A DNA stretch of 64,000 nt, from positions 443,609 to 507,608 of the forward strand of contig NHBH01000009.1 in the NCBI GenBank assembly GCA_002168225.1. Reading direction: 5' to 3'. The notes under the pieces were generated by a model, which had not been told where the DNA came from, did no database searches, and saw only the letters and a list, made by a program, of their open reading frames with translations. Position numbers and translations under genes: made by a program. The stretch is from Micavibrio sp. TMED2. GTDB lineage: Bacteria; Pseudomonadota; Alphaproteobacteria; TMED2. Positions 27,160 through 36,096 of the stretch are shown here, one piece after another (position 1 is the stretch's first letter; every line of letters begins with the position of its first letter).

Positions 27160-27176
27160 TTTAGAATATTTCTAAA
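27160..27176. promoter_or_regulatory. Irr iron control element (ICE box) upstream of bfr
   Basis: TTTAGAATATTTCTAAA is a perfect inverted repeat and exactly matches the ICE consensus TTTAGAAnnnTTCTAAA described for Irr in alphaproteobacteria. It sits 77 bases before the bfr start codon. Irr represses iron-storage genes such as bfr under iron limitation, so repression is the expected outcome here. Confidence 0.85.
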
Positions 27177-27253
27177 TTGGTGCTCGACATTTTGTCTGGC
27201 GTCGTTATTTCTGTACCTAACAACCGCATATCACGAGAGAAGGATATCCAGCC

Positions 27254-27742
27254 GTGAAGGGTAACAAGCGCATCATCGAATTTCTCAACCAGTCAATTCG
27301 CCACGAGTTGACGGCGGTCAACCAGTACTGGCTGCACTACCGCCTGCTTGAGGATTGGGGCTACACCAAACTCGCCAAGAAAGAGCGCGAGGAGAGCCTT
27401 GAGGAAATGGTCCATGCCGATGACCTCATCAAACGCACCATCTTCCTCGGCGGTCACCCGAACCTGCAGACCCTCAACCCGCTGATGATCGGCACCAATC
27501 TCAAGGAAGTCCTCGAATGCGATCTCAAGGGTGAATACAGCGCCCGTGCCCTGTACAAGGAAGCACGCGAAGCCTGTGAGGAAGAGGGCGATTACGTCAC
27601 CAAGAACCTGTTCGAGAAGCTGCTCGCCGATGAGGAAAACCATATCGACTTCCTCGAAACCCAGCTTGAGCTGTTCGAGCGCCTCGGTGAGGCCAATTAC
27701 GGTCTGCTGCAAGCCGACCCGGCCAACGAGATCGAAGAGTAA
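27254..27742 (+). CDS. bfr: Bacterioferritin
   Basis: 162 residues from a GTG start preceded by AAGGA. The ferroxidase ligands all line up with E. coli Bfr: E18 ([10 protein letters not shown]), E51 and H54 ([10 protein letters not shown]), E94 (LKGEYSAR), E127 and H130 ([10 protein letters not shown]). Met52, the heme-b ligand at the two-fold axis, is present. It forms a 24-mer shell storing ferric iron in the cytoplasm. It is the direct target of the ICE site upstream and partner of Bfd. It ends 3 bases before a convergent aminotransferase gene. Confidence 0.97.
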   Translation: MKGNKRIIEFLNQSIRHELTAVNQYWLHYRLLEDWGYTKLAKKEREESLEEMVHADDLIKRTIFLGGHPNLQTLNPLMIGTNLKEVLECDLKGEYSARALYKEAREACEEEGDYVTKNLFEKLLADEENHIDFLETQLELFERLGEANYGLLQADPANEIEE

Positions 27743-27745
27743 GGC

Positions 27746-28939
27746 TCAGCTTCTCAGGCTGTGCAGTGCCACCGGGACTGCTGACAGATAGGTATCCAGA
27801 TCATTCTGGCTGGAATAGCTGTAGCAGGACAGCCGGGCGATCAGGCGCTGCCCTTGCCAGGGAATAAACACGGCAACGATCCCATGATCCCGCTGTAGCG
27901 CGAGCCGCAGCGGGATTGCCATGTCTGCCGTATAGTCACGGGGCAGCAACATGGCCGCCATCATGCCGGGATCATCGGGATCGGTTATCAGGTCGGCTTC
28001 AAGCCGGTCGGCAATCTCGGCGTAATTCGTGGCCACTAGGGTTTTGGCGTGCGCGAAGGCACCGGCCTGATCCAGCTTGCGGTACCATGTGAGGGCGTCG
28101 GGAATACTGGCCCAGGCGCTGTAATCAATCGTGCCATACTGGACATAGGCGGCTTCAAAGCCCTTGCCGAAATTATGCGAGATGACCGGGGTTTCGGTCC
28201 GCTCCAGCCATTTTTCATGGCTCCAGATAAAGGCAGTGCCGCGCGGTGCGCCCAGCCATTTATGGCCATTGCCCACATACCAGTCGGCATCAAGCTCGCT
28301 AAGGTTCAGCGGCACATGCCCCGGCGCATGGGCACCATCCACCAGAACCGGCACGCCCTGTGCCTTGCAGATGCGGATAACATCAGTAACCGGGAAGCGG
28401 GTCGCGGTGGGTGAGGTGATGTGATCCACCACCATCAGGCCAACATCATCGGCGAGGTAGGTCTCCAGCCTGTCGAGCAGATATGTGCCGCTCTCCGGTG
28501 TGCTCGGCAGATCGATGGTGACGATCTCGGTGCCACGCAGGGCCGAGACATGGCGCAGGATATTGGTCAGCGCTGGATAGGTCTGGTTGGTAATCAGTAT
28601 TTTCTGGCCGGGCTTGAGCGGTGCCGCCACGGCCGCTGCCTGCAGGCCCGAGGTGGCATTGGCTACCAGCCCGATCTGATGCGCTTCGGTGTCGAGAAAC
28701 GCGGCAAGCGCCGTACGGGATGCGCGCTGGAGTTCCGGCCAGCGATCCCGGATGAAGCCATCGGGATTGCGGTCGATCTCAAGCCGCCATCGATCCTGTG
28801 CTGCCTTCAGCGGCTTCGCCACCGCGCCATATGAGCCGTGGTTGAGGAATATCAGCGCCGGGTCGAGATCGTAATGATCGCGCATCCCAGTGCCCGGAGC
28901 GACACCTGCTTCGATAATCAGTTCGTCAAAACTGCTCAA
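27746..28939 (-). CDS. Class V aminotransferase, isopenicillin-N-epimerase-like
   Basis: 397 residues if it begins at TTG 28939, which overlaps the preceding stop (TTGA) and has GAGG 6 bases upstream; the first ATG would be at 28885. Features are the FLNHGSYGAVAKPL N-terminal motif of CefD-like proteins, NATSGLQAAA, the PLP-ring aspartate D201 in LVDGAHAPGHVPL, and the Schiff-base lysine K227 in GNGHKWLGAPRG. The fold is PLP-dependent type I, acting as transaminase, epimerase or desulfurase/lyase on an amino acid; the substrate is unknown. It is coupled to the upstream transglutaminase gene, which suggests work on the same peptide or amino-acid pool, although true IPN epimerase activity is unlikely. 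Confidence 0.85.
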   Translation of the reverse strand: MSSFDELIIEAGVAPGTGMRDHYDLDPALIFLNHGSYGAVAKPLKAAQDRWRLEIDRNPDGFIRDRWPELQRASRTALAAFLDTEAHQIGLVANATSGLQAAAVAAPLKPGQKILITNQTYPALTNILRHVSALRGTEIVTIDLPSTPESGTYLLDRLETYLADDVGLMVVDHITSPTATRFPVTDVIRICKAQGVPVLVDGAHAPGHVPLNLSELDADWYVGNGHKWLGAPRGTAFIWSHEKWLERTETPVISHNFGKGFEAAYVQYGTIDYSAWASIPDALTWYRKLDQAGAFAHAKTLVATNYAEIADRLEADLITDPDDPGMMAAMLLPRDYTADMAIPLRLALQRDHGIVAVFIPWQGQRLIARLSCYSYSSQNDLDTYLSAVPVALHSLRS

Positions 28940-31900
28940 AACCGCCTCAGATCAAGGGTGTAGGGAAATTCCGGCGCGATCGGTACATAGCGTGGCTGGA
29001 ATGGGCCGGGGGTATGGCCGGTCGGGCTGAACCGGACTTCACGGCGGCCCTGTGCTTCCTGCTCATTGACCGGGCGTGTCTCGAAATTGCGACCGCCTGG
29101 ATGCACCGCATGATGGGTACAGCCGCCGATGCTGCGACCGTTCCAGGTATCGACAATGTCAAAGACCAGCGGGCCATGGGGCATGATGGTCGGGTGCAGA
29201 CAGGATGACGGCAGCCATGAGCGGAACCGCACCCCGGCGATTTGACGATCCGGCTGGCCGGTCTGGTGCAGGGGTAGGGCGATGCCGTTACAGGTCACCG
29301 CATAACGGTCATCGGCAACGCCGGTGACGCTGACCTGCAACCGGTCGAGAGAGCTGTCGACAAACCGCATGGTGCCGCCGATGGCCCCTTCTTCACCAAG
29401 CACATGCCATGGTTCCAGTGCCATACGCAGGTCAAGCTCGATACCGTCATAACGTACCGTGCCGCAGCGCGGGAACCGGAACTCGAACTGTGCCTTGAAC
29501 CAGTCGGGATCAAGATGAACACCGGTGGCATCGCTGGTTTCCTGCAGCACTTCCTCAAAATCCTGCCAGAGGAAATAGGGCAGCATGAATTTGTCATGCA
29601 ATGCGGTGCCATGGCGGCGTAGCTTGCCGTGATAGGGCTGGTCCCAGAACCGGGCGATCAGGGCACGGATGATGAGCTGTTGTGCGAGGCTCATCTCCGG
29701 GTGTGGTGGCATCTCGAAGCCGCGGAACTCCACAAGGCCGAGGCGACCGGTCGGGCCGTCGGGCGAGTACAGTTTGTCGATACAGATTTCCGAGCGGTGG
29801 GTATTGCCGGTGACATCGACAAGCAGATGGCGGAACAGGCGGTCAACCAGCCATGGCGGGCAGTCGGCTTGTCCGGATTTGGTCGGGTCCGGTACCTGTG
29901 CCAGTGCGATTTCCAGCTCATACAGGCTGTCATGGCGGGCCTCGTCGAAGCGTGGTGCCTGACTGGTCGGGCCGATAAACAAGCCGGAGAACAGGTAGCT
30001 CAGCGACGGGTGGTTCTGCCAGTAGCGGACCAGCGAGGCGAGCAGATCAGGGCGGCGCAGGAACGGGCTGTCGCTCGCCGTTGCACCGCCGACCACGATA
30101 TGATTGCCGCCACCGGAACCGGCTGGGCGGCCATCGATATGGAACTTCGAGGCATCCAGCCCGGCCATCCGGGCTTCCTCATACAGCGCTTTGGTGATCT
30201 CCACCTGTTCGCGCCAGCTGGTGGCCGGATGGATATTGATCTCGATGACACCGGGATCGGGCGTGACCTTGATGACATTCATGCGATGGTCATGGGGCGG
30301 GGCATAGCCCTCGATCTGCACCGGCATCTGCTGGTCGCTGGCGACTTCCTCGACTGCCTGTATCAGATCGACATATTCATCGGCTGATCGCAGTGGCGGG
30401 ATGAAGATGCACAGCTTGCCGTCGCGCGGCTCCACGGCCAACGCGGTTTTGACCGCCGGGCCATCGCCATCGAATTCGGCATTGAAGCCATAGCCGGTAG
30501 TGAAGTTACCTTCGACCGTATCAATCTGCTGTTCGCGCAGCTTGCTCTCCTGCGCCAGCCGGGATTGCCGTTGTGGGCCACGGGCAGGCAGGTCACCACG
30601 TACCTCGAACGGGTCAAGCTGGTGGATGGTCTGCAGCGGGTCACCATCGCGTCCGGCGAGTGAGCCGAGCGGCAGGCGGTAACCGGCCGCACTGTCACCG
30701 GGCACCAGAAACAGTGCCTTGCGCCGGGTTTTCCAGCGCTCGCTCTGCCAGCGGAAATGCCGTCGCCGCTTTGATTTGTCCGCTGCCGCCTTGGCCTGCA
30801 TCGGCTGGGCGGGCAGGATGAAGCTGACCGGTTTGTTCAGGCCACGATCAAAGACCGCAGACATGCGGGCGCGTGCCTCGGGATCGGCGAGGTTGTTATC
30901 CACGGGATCGATCTCCGGGGCCAGGCTGTATTCCTTCAACATGAACTCGGCCGGGTCTTCATAGGCGGGTTGGACCGTGTCGTCCTCGATCTCCAGCGCT
31001 TGTGCCAGCGCACGGGTGAACTTCTCCGCCTCTTCGATGCCGGGCGTGGTATCGCTCTCGACAATTTCCGGGGCGATCAGGTCAGGTGCATTCCAGAGCG
31101 GTGCGCCATCCCCCCGCCAGTAGAGGCCGAATGCCCAGCGCGGCAGGGTTTCGCCCGGATACCATTTGCCCTGTCCGTGATGCAGCAGGCCACCCGGCGC
31201 AAAGCGGGCCTGCAGGCGGCGGATCAGCTTGTCGGCATAGTCGCGCTTGTTGGGGCCGACCGCGTCGATGTTCCATTCCTCATCGTCGCGGTGGTTGGTG
31301 GCAACAAAGGTCGGCTCACCGCCCATGGTCAGGCGAACATCGCTGGCCTGCAGCTTTGCCTCGATGGCATCGCCAGCCACCTCAATGTCGCCCCATTCTT
31401 CGCGCGAATAGGGGCGAGTAATGCGCGGCGTTTCCTTCAGCCGGGTTACCTGCATATCGAAGTCGAAGGCGACCTTGGCATTGCCGCTGAGGGAACCGCT
31501 GATCGGCGCGGCGCTCTGCGGGGCTGGCGTGGCGGCGAGCGGAATATGGCCCTCACCGGCGAACAGGCCGGAGGTGGCATCAAGCCCGATCCAGCCGGCA
31601 CCCGGCACATAGATTTCGGCCCATGCGTGCAGATCGGTGAAGTCGGCTTCCGGACCATCGGCACCATCGGTGGATTTGAGGTCGGCCTTCAGCTGGATCA
31701 GGTAGCCGGAGACAAAGCGGGCGGCATAGCCCAGATGGCGCAGCATCTGGACGAACAGCCAGGCACTGTCACGGCAGGAGCCTTTCTTACGCGTCAGGGT
31801 CTCTTCCGGCGTCTGAACGCCCGGTTCCATCCGCACGATGTAGCCGATCCGCTGGTGCAGCATGGTGTTGAGGTCGACGAGGAAATCAACGGTGCTGCGC

Positions 31901-32313
31901 GGGGTCAGATCGACATCGGCCACCAGCTTTTTCAGCAGCGGGCCGTTCTCGGTTACCTCGAGATAGGGGGCCAGTTCCTTGCGCGTGCCATCATCATAGA
32001 TGAAGGGGATGTCATGGGCGCTTTCCTCAAGGAAGAAATCGAACGGGTTGATGGCATCCATGCGGGCGATCAGATCGACTGTCACCTGAAACAGCCGGGT
32101 ATGTTCTGGAAACACCAGCCGCGCCATGAAGTTGCCGAACGGGTCCTGCTGCCAGTTGATGAAGTGTTCGACCGGCTCGATCTTCTGGGAATAGCTCAGG
32201 ATCGGGGTTCGGCAATGGGGCGCGGGCCGGAGGCGGACAATCTGTGGTCCGAGCTCGACGGGGCTGTCATAGCGATAGGTTGTGCGGTGGGTTAACGCAA
32301 CGCGGATGCTCAT
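28936..32313 (-). CDS. Large transglutaminase-like protein with DUF2126
   Basis: 1125 residues. It opens with a Bact_transglu_N region (IRVALTHRTTYRYDSPVELG) and a transglutaminase core with Cys180 (RKKGSCRDSAWLF), His229 (DLHAWAEIYVPGAGW) and Asp245 (WIGLDAT). A DUF2126 domain fills the remaining ~800 residues (for example RLTMGGEPTFV, KWYPGETLPRW, AGSGGGNHIVVGG, 'LYELEIALAQ'). This two-part architecture is widespread in proteobacteria. The triad is intact, so a cysteine-protease-like or amide-forming activity on proteins or peptides is likely, but no substrate is established. No signal peptide is seen, suggesting a cytoplasmic location. It overlaps the downstream aminotransferase by 4 bases. 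Confidence 0.92.
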   Translation of the reverse strand: MSIRVALTHRTTYRYDSPVELGPQIVRLRPAPHCRTPILSYSQKIEPVEHFINWQQDPFGNFMARLVFPEHTRLFQVTVDLIARMDAINPFDFFLEESAHDIPFIYDDGTRKELAPYLEVTENGPLLKKLVADVDLTPRSTVDFLVDLNTMLHQRIGYIVRMEPGVQTPEETLTRKKGSCRDSAWLFVQMLRHLGYAARFVSGYLIQLKADLKSTDGADGPEADFTDLHAWAEIYVPGAGWIGLDATSGLFAGEGHIPLAATPAPQSAAPISGSLSGNAKVAFDFDMQVTRLKETPRITRPYSREEWGDIEVAGDAIEAKLQASDVRLTMGGEPTFVATNHRDDEEWNIDAVGPNKRDYADKLIRRLQARFAPGGLLHHGQGKWYPGETLPRWAFGLYWRGDGAPLWNAPDLIAPEIVESDTTPGIEEAEKFTRALAQALEIEDDTVQPAYEDPAEFMLKEYSLAPEIDPVDNNLADPEARARMSAVFDRGLNKPVSFILPAQPMQAKAAADKSKRRRHFRWQSERWKTRRKALFLVPGDSAAGYRLPLGSLAGRDGDPLQTIHQLDPFEVRGDLPARGPQRQSRLAQESKLREQQIDTVEGNFTTGYGFNAEFDGDGPAVKTALAVEPRDGKLCIFIPPLRSADEYVDLIQAVEEVASDQQMPVQIEGYAPPHDHRMNVIKVTPDPGVIEINIHPATSWREQVEITKALYEEARMAGLDASKFHIDGRPAGSGGGNHIVVGGATASDSPFLRRPDLLASLVRYWQNHPSLSYLFSGLFIGPTSQAPRFDEARHDSLYELEIALAQVPDPTKSGQADCPPWLVDRLFRHLLVDVTGNTHRSEICIDKLYSPDGPTGRLGLVEFRGFEMPPHPEMSLAQQLIIRALIARFWDQPYHGKLRRHGTALHDKFMLPYFLWQDFEEVLQETSDATGVHLDPDWFKAQFEFRFPRCGTVRYDGIELDLRMALEPWHVLGEEGAIGGTMRFVDSSLDRLQVSVTGVADDRYAVTCNGIALPLHQTGQPDRQIAGVRFRSWLPSSCLHPTIMPHGPLVFDIVDTWNGRSIGGCTHHAVHPGGRNFETRPVNEQEAQGRREVRFSPTGHTPGPFQPRYVPIAPEFPYTLDLRRF

Positions 32314-32423
32314 GGAAATCCCGACTGATCTAAGGAAGGTTGCGGCGTGACGAATCCGCTTCTACTCAGCAATCGAGACTATCACAAGCCGGGCTTTGCG
32401 TATGGCACATATTCGTGCCATGG

Positions 32424-32457
32424 GCCGATCAGGGGCGCAACTGGCCCCTTAATCGGC
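32424..32457 (-). terminator. Long hairpin across the TRAP permease stop codon
   Basis: GCCGAT (32424-32429) and AGGGGC (32431-32436) pair with GCCCCT (32444-32449) and ATCGGC (32452-32457). The stop codon lies in the interior-loop region. No U-tract follows, so it may protect the 3' end or act with Rho rather than be a classical terminator. Confidence 0.35.
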
Positions 32458-34749
32458 ACCACGCGCCAGTTTGATATCGTCACCCGGCTTGATGACCCGC
32501 TGCAGACCAAAGGCAGCAGCGGTGAGCACAATACCGATACCGTCGGTAATGATGCCGCCCTGAATCAGGCAGAGAGCCGCAACCAGCAACAGCAGACGCG
32601 ATGGCCATGCAGCATTCCGTCCCCAGAACCAGCCCTGCACAGCACAGGCGAGCAGGAAGACGCCGACTGCTGCAGTCACACCGGCCTGAATAATCTGCAG
32701 CCAGGTTCCTTCCATCAGCAGGGCTGTGTTGTAGAAGAACATGAACGGCACGATGAAGGCGGCGATGCCGATCTTGAACGAGGCGACCGATGTCTCCATC
32801 GCCCCGGCCCCGGATATGCCTGCCGCCGCATAGGAGGCGAGGGCCACCGGCGGCGTGATCGCCGAGACCACGGCAAAGTAAAAGACGAAGAAATGGGCGA
32901 CCAGTGGCTCAATGCCGAGTTCCACAAGCCCCGGTGCCACGACCGAGGCGGCAACGGCATAGGCGGCGGTGGTCGGCATGCCCATACCGAGCAGGATCGC
33001 GATCAGCATGGCAAAGACCAGTGCCAGCAGTTGATTGGCATCGGCAATGTTGAGCAGGACTGAGGAGAAACGCGCACCGACACCGGTGAGCGAGATAACC
33101 CCGACGATGATACCGGCACAGGCGCAGACCGCGATGATCTGGATCGACATGGTGCTGGCGAGATCAAGCGCTTTGGCAATGGATTTCGGCCCCATGCGGT
33201 ATGGGGTCAGCCAACTGACAACCGCGGCGGCAGCGGTGGCCAGTGTACCGGCACGGATCACCGAATAGCCCATGAACAGGGCCACGATCAGGATGATGAT
33301 CGGGATGAACAGGAAGACACGGGCGAGCATGTCCTTGAGCTTCGGCAATTCATCCTCGCGCATGCCGCGCATATGCAGCTTGGCGGCCTCGAAATCGATC
33401 ATGAAATAGATCGAAGCGAAATAGAGGATTGCCGGGATGACCGCTGCAATCGCGATATCGGTATAGGGAATGCCGGTGATCTCGGCCATGATGAAGGCGC
33501 CTGCGCCCATGATCGGCGGCATGATCTGACCACCGGTCGAGGCTGCGGCCTCGATAGCACCGGCGGTTTTGCGGTGATAGCCGACCTTTTTCATCAGCGG
33601 GATGGTGAGTGAGCCTGTGGCCACTACATTACCGGCGCTGGTGCCGTTGATCATGCCCATCAGACCGGACGCGAAAATCGCCACCTTGGCCGGGCCACCA
33701 CGGGAGCGACCGGCGAGTGCAAAGGCGAAATTGACGAAATAATCACCGACCTTTGAGGCCTGCAGAAAGGCGGCAAAGATGATGAACAGGATGATATAGG
33801 TAGAGGACACAGCGGTTGTCGGGCCGAGGATACCGGCATCGGTATAGACCTGACTGAAGAAACGCTGGGTCGAGAGACCGGGATAATTGAGGAAGCCCGG
33901 CAGATATGGCCCGAGATAGACATAGCCGACGAAAACCGCGGCAATGACAATCAGCGCCAGACCGGCAACCCGGCGGGTCAGTTCAAGGATCAGCAGGGTA
34001 CCGGCAGCGGCGGCAAAGGAAATGCCGATCGGCGCGAACGGTGTGCCTGTGGTCATCCGCATCTGTGAGTTGAACACCAGCAGCAGATAGGCGGCGACCG
34101 ACAGGCTGCAGATGACCAGCACCACATCGGCAAGGTTGAAGGTGGCTCGGTGGCGGCGGTGGATCCACGACATGATAATACCGCCAGCAGCGGCGGCCAG
34201 TAGTGGCCAGCCATAGCGGTTGGTCTCGATCGCTGCGTCAATGCGCGGTGCGCCATCGGCCATAATCTGCCACATCTCATAGACCATATAGAGGGTATAG
34301 AGGGCCGGGATCAGGAACAGGGCGCTCAAGAAACCGGTAAAACCGATCTGTTTGACCAGCGACGGGGTTTCTTCCCCCTCCGGGAAGATGCGAAATGCCC
34401 GACCGGAAAACAGCAGGTAACCGAGGATGAGTGCGCCGGCGATGTGGACGATACGGAAACTCCAGGTTTCCAGCGGATAGATATTGAGCGAAACGAGGTG
34501 AAAGGTCGAATAGCCGATGGCCAGTGCAAACATCAACCAGTAGGACCAGCCTTCAAACAGACGCCGGTTGCTCTCGACCGGTTCATCATCGACACCTTCC
34601 GCGATCACCGGGGACAAAACCTCAGGGGGTGAGGTTTCAGGACCTTGAGCGGCGCCGGGTACTTCCTGCCCGATTGCATCGGTGGGCAAGCTATCCTCCG
34701 ATGGGTTTGCTGTCTGTTCCGGGTTCGGGGTGTCGTGATTATCGGACAT
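32449..34749 (-). CDS. TAXI-type TRAP transporter fused permease (DctQM)
   Basis: 766 residues with a hydrophilic acidic N-terminus (about 60 residues), then roughly four spans (DctQ-like part) and about twelve more (DctM part) in one chain, the '4TM/12TM fusion' typical of TRAP-TAXI systems. Conserved permease segments are SGLMGMINGTSAGNVVATGS, GGQIMPPIMGAGAFIMAEIT, 'LGMGMPTTAAYAVAA' and PLVAHFFVFYFAVVSAITPP. It imports an organic acid (TAXI systems are linked to glutamate or C4-dicarboxylates) with sodium or proton gradient. The TAXI binding protein gene lies 148 bases upstream, separated by a hairpin, and belongs to the same unit. Confidence 0.95.
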   Translation of the reverse strand: MSDNHDTPNPEQTANPSEDSLPTDAIGQEVPGAAQGPETSPPEVLSPVIAEGVDDEPVESNRRLFEGWSYWLMFALAIGYSTFHLVSLNIYPLETWSFRIVHIAGALILGYLLFSGRAFRIFPEGEETPSLVKQIGFTGFLSALFLIPALYTLYMVYEMWQIMADGAPRIDAAIETNRYGWPLLAAAAGGIIMSWIHRRHRATFNLADVVLVICSLSVAAYLLLVFNSQMRMTTGTPFAPIGISFAAAAGTLLILELTRRVAGLALIVIAAVFVGYVYLGPYLPGFLNYPGLSTQRFFSQVYTDAGILGPTTAVSSTYIILFIIFAAFLQASKVGDYFVNFAFALAGRSRGGPAKVAIFASGLMGMINGTSAGNVVATGSLTIPLMKKVGYHRKTAGAIEAAASTGGQIMPPIMGAGAFIMAEITGIPYTDIAIAAVIPAILYFASIYFMIDFEAAKLHMRGMREDELPKLKDMLARVFLFIPIIILIVALFMGYSVIRAGTLATAAAAVVSWLTPYRMGPKSIAKALDLASTMSIQIIAVCACAGIIVGVISLTGVGARFSSVLLNIADANQLLALVFAMLIAILLGMGMPTTAAYAVAASVVAPGLVELGIEPLVAHFFVFYFAVVSAITPPVALASYAAAGISGAGAMETSVASFKIGIAAFIVPFMFFYNTALLMEGTWLQIIQAGVTAAVGVFLLACAVQGWFWGRNAAWPSRLLLLVAALCLIQGGIITDGIGIVLTAAAFGLQRVIKPGDDIKLARGAD

Positions 34750-34835
34750 GGGTAAATCTTGTTGTCGTTGTTATGTCGATCTGCCGCGGCAGAGATATTG
34801 GCCCGTGAGTTTGTATCTGGAAACAAGGGCTTCAT

Positions 34836-34872
34836 AAAACGGGCCGCAACCATCAGATCATGGTGCGGCCCG
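34836..34872 (-). terminator. Intra-operon terminator/attenuator between TAXI binding protein and permease
   Basis: On the minus strand GGGCCGCACCAT pairs with ATGGTTGCGGCCC (one bulged base) over a 6-base loop, followed by GTTTTATG. Placed between the binding-protein gene and its permease gene, it should let most transcripts end after the binding protein, giving the usual excess of binding protein over membrane subunit. Confidence 0.7.
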
Positions 34873-34897
34873 AATTATATGATCATTTACTTAGTGA

Positions 34898-35872
34898 TCA
34901 GTATACGAGGTCGTCAGGAATGGTCTGGCCATTCTCACGGAACCACTTCGCAGCACCGGGGTGCCATGGAATGAAGGTGTTCTTGGACGCATTCTCAGGA
35001 ATAGTGGTCCGGGCAGCCTTGTGGATCGACATCATCTTGTCGTGCTGACCCATGACCGCCTTGGTTGCTTCATAGACAAAGCTCTCTGGCAGGTCGCAGT
35101 TGGCGATGGCGAAGTTCCACATGGAAACCGCGCGCGCGTCTTCGGTCAGCGTGTTGTAGGTTGATGCCGGAATGGTGAAGGCAGCCACCGGGAAAGCATC
35201 CATGATTTTGGCCTGCTCTTCTTCGGTGAACTCGATGATGTTGATATCGGTTTGTGCCTCAAGCTGGCTGACCGCAGGGATCGGAACGCCAGCCGCGAAG
35301 GCGACAACATCAATCAGACCATCCTGAAGCTGACCGCCAAGGTCGCTCCAGCTGCCGTTACGACGGTCGAAATCAACACCGAGGGTTTCCATCATGGCTG
35401 GGAAATAGGTGTCAGAGGTCGAACCGGCAGGGCCGAAACCGATTTTTGAACCAGCAGGAATGTCGGCGATGGTGGTGATGCCGGAACTGCTCAGAACCGT
35501 GACCGAGAACGGGGTCTGGTACATCGGGAACATGGCGCAGACCTTGTCCATTTTCACGCCTGGTGCCAGCGGGCTTTTGCCATCGAGGGCATCACGGGCC
35601 GGACCCATGGTGGTCAGGCCGAAAGCAAGGTCGCCATTGTGCACGAGGCCGAGGTTCTGAACCGGGCCACCGGTGATTTCGGAACCACCGGGAACGCCGA
35701 TGGTCTCAGCAACGAGGTTGGCCCAGCCGGTGCCATAGGCGAAATAGGTGCCGCCCTGGCTGGCGGTGCCAACGGTGAAGCTGGCTGGCCAATCGGACTT
35801 GTCAGCAGCAGAGGCTGCGCCCGGTAATGCGATGAGGGCAACGGCGGCTGCCGCGGCGATAAAAGACTTCAT
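34898..35872 (-). CDS. TAXI family TRAP transporter solute-binding protein
   Basis: 324 residues from ATG 35872 (MKSFIAAAAAVALIALPGAA), which puts a normal signal peptide at the very start with cleavage after ASA. The frame extends 40 codons upstream without coding signs. The mature part shows the TAXI pattern FTVGTASQGGTYFAYGTGWA, then 'GGPVQNLGLVHNGDLAFG', 'KIGFGPAGSTSDTYFPAMME' and RNGSWSDLGGQLQDGLIDVV. It captures the substrate in the periplasm and hands it to the fused permease. It is the first gene of the transporter unit. Confidence 0.94.
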   Translation of the reverse strand: MKSFIAAAAAVALIALPGAASAADKSDWPASFTVGTASQGGTYFAYGTGWANLVAETIGVPGGSEITGGPVQNLGLVHNGDLAFGLTTMGPARDALDGKSPLAPGVKMDKVCAMFPMYQTPFSVTVLSSSGITTIADIPAGSKIGFGPAGSTSDTYFPAMMETLGVDFDRRNGSWSDLGGQLQDGLIDVVAFAAGVPIPAVSQLEAQTDINIIEFTEEEQAKIMDAFPVAAFTIPASTYNTLTEDARAVSMWNFAIANCDLPESFVYEATKAVMGQHDKMMSIHKAARTTIPENASKNTFIPWHPGAAKWFRENGQTIPDDLVY

Positions 35873-36040
35873 TGATTTACTCCCTAGAGGATTGGGGGCG
35901 GTCGTTGGTTTCGACCGTTTGCCATTTGCTATAAAATTCCCGACAAGCAAATTGATCGCGCAATTTATGTCACAGGCACTGACCAACCCCAAGGGAAAAC
36001 ATGGATTTTTCCCCGTCTTTCTATTGTGCGCCGCAACAAG

Positions 36041-36076
36041 AAAAAGCCCGCAGGCGCAATGGCTTGCGGGCTTTTG
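36041..36076 (-). terminator. Rho-independent terminator of ald
   Basis: An 11-bp stem, AAAAGCCCGCA (36042-36052) with TGCGGGCTTTT (36065-36075), has a 12-base loop. On the minus strand it ends in a run of five T, about 20 bases after the ald stop. It works from both directions in principle, but only ald runs into it. Confidence 0.85.
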
Positions 36077-36096
36077 ATTGATGGTTGAAACCGCAA

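Noticed and set aside
30970..32295. Long plus-strand open frame opposite the transglutaminase
   Set aside because: Antisense shadow of a gene with intact catalytic motifs; no ribosome-binding site or domain.
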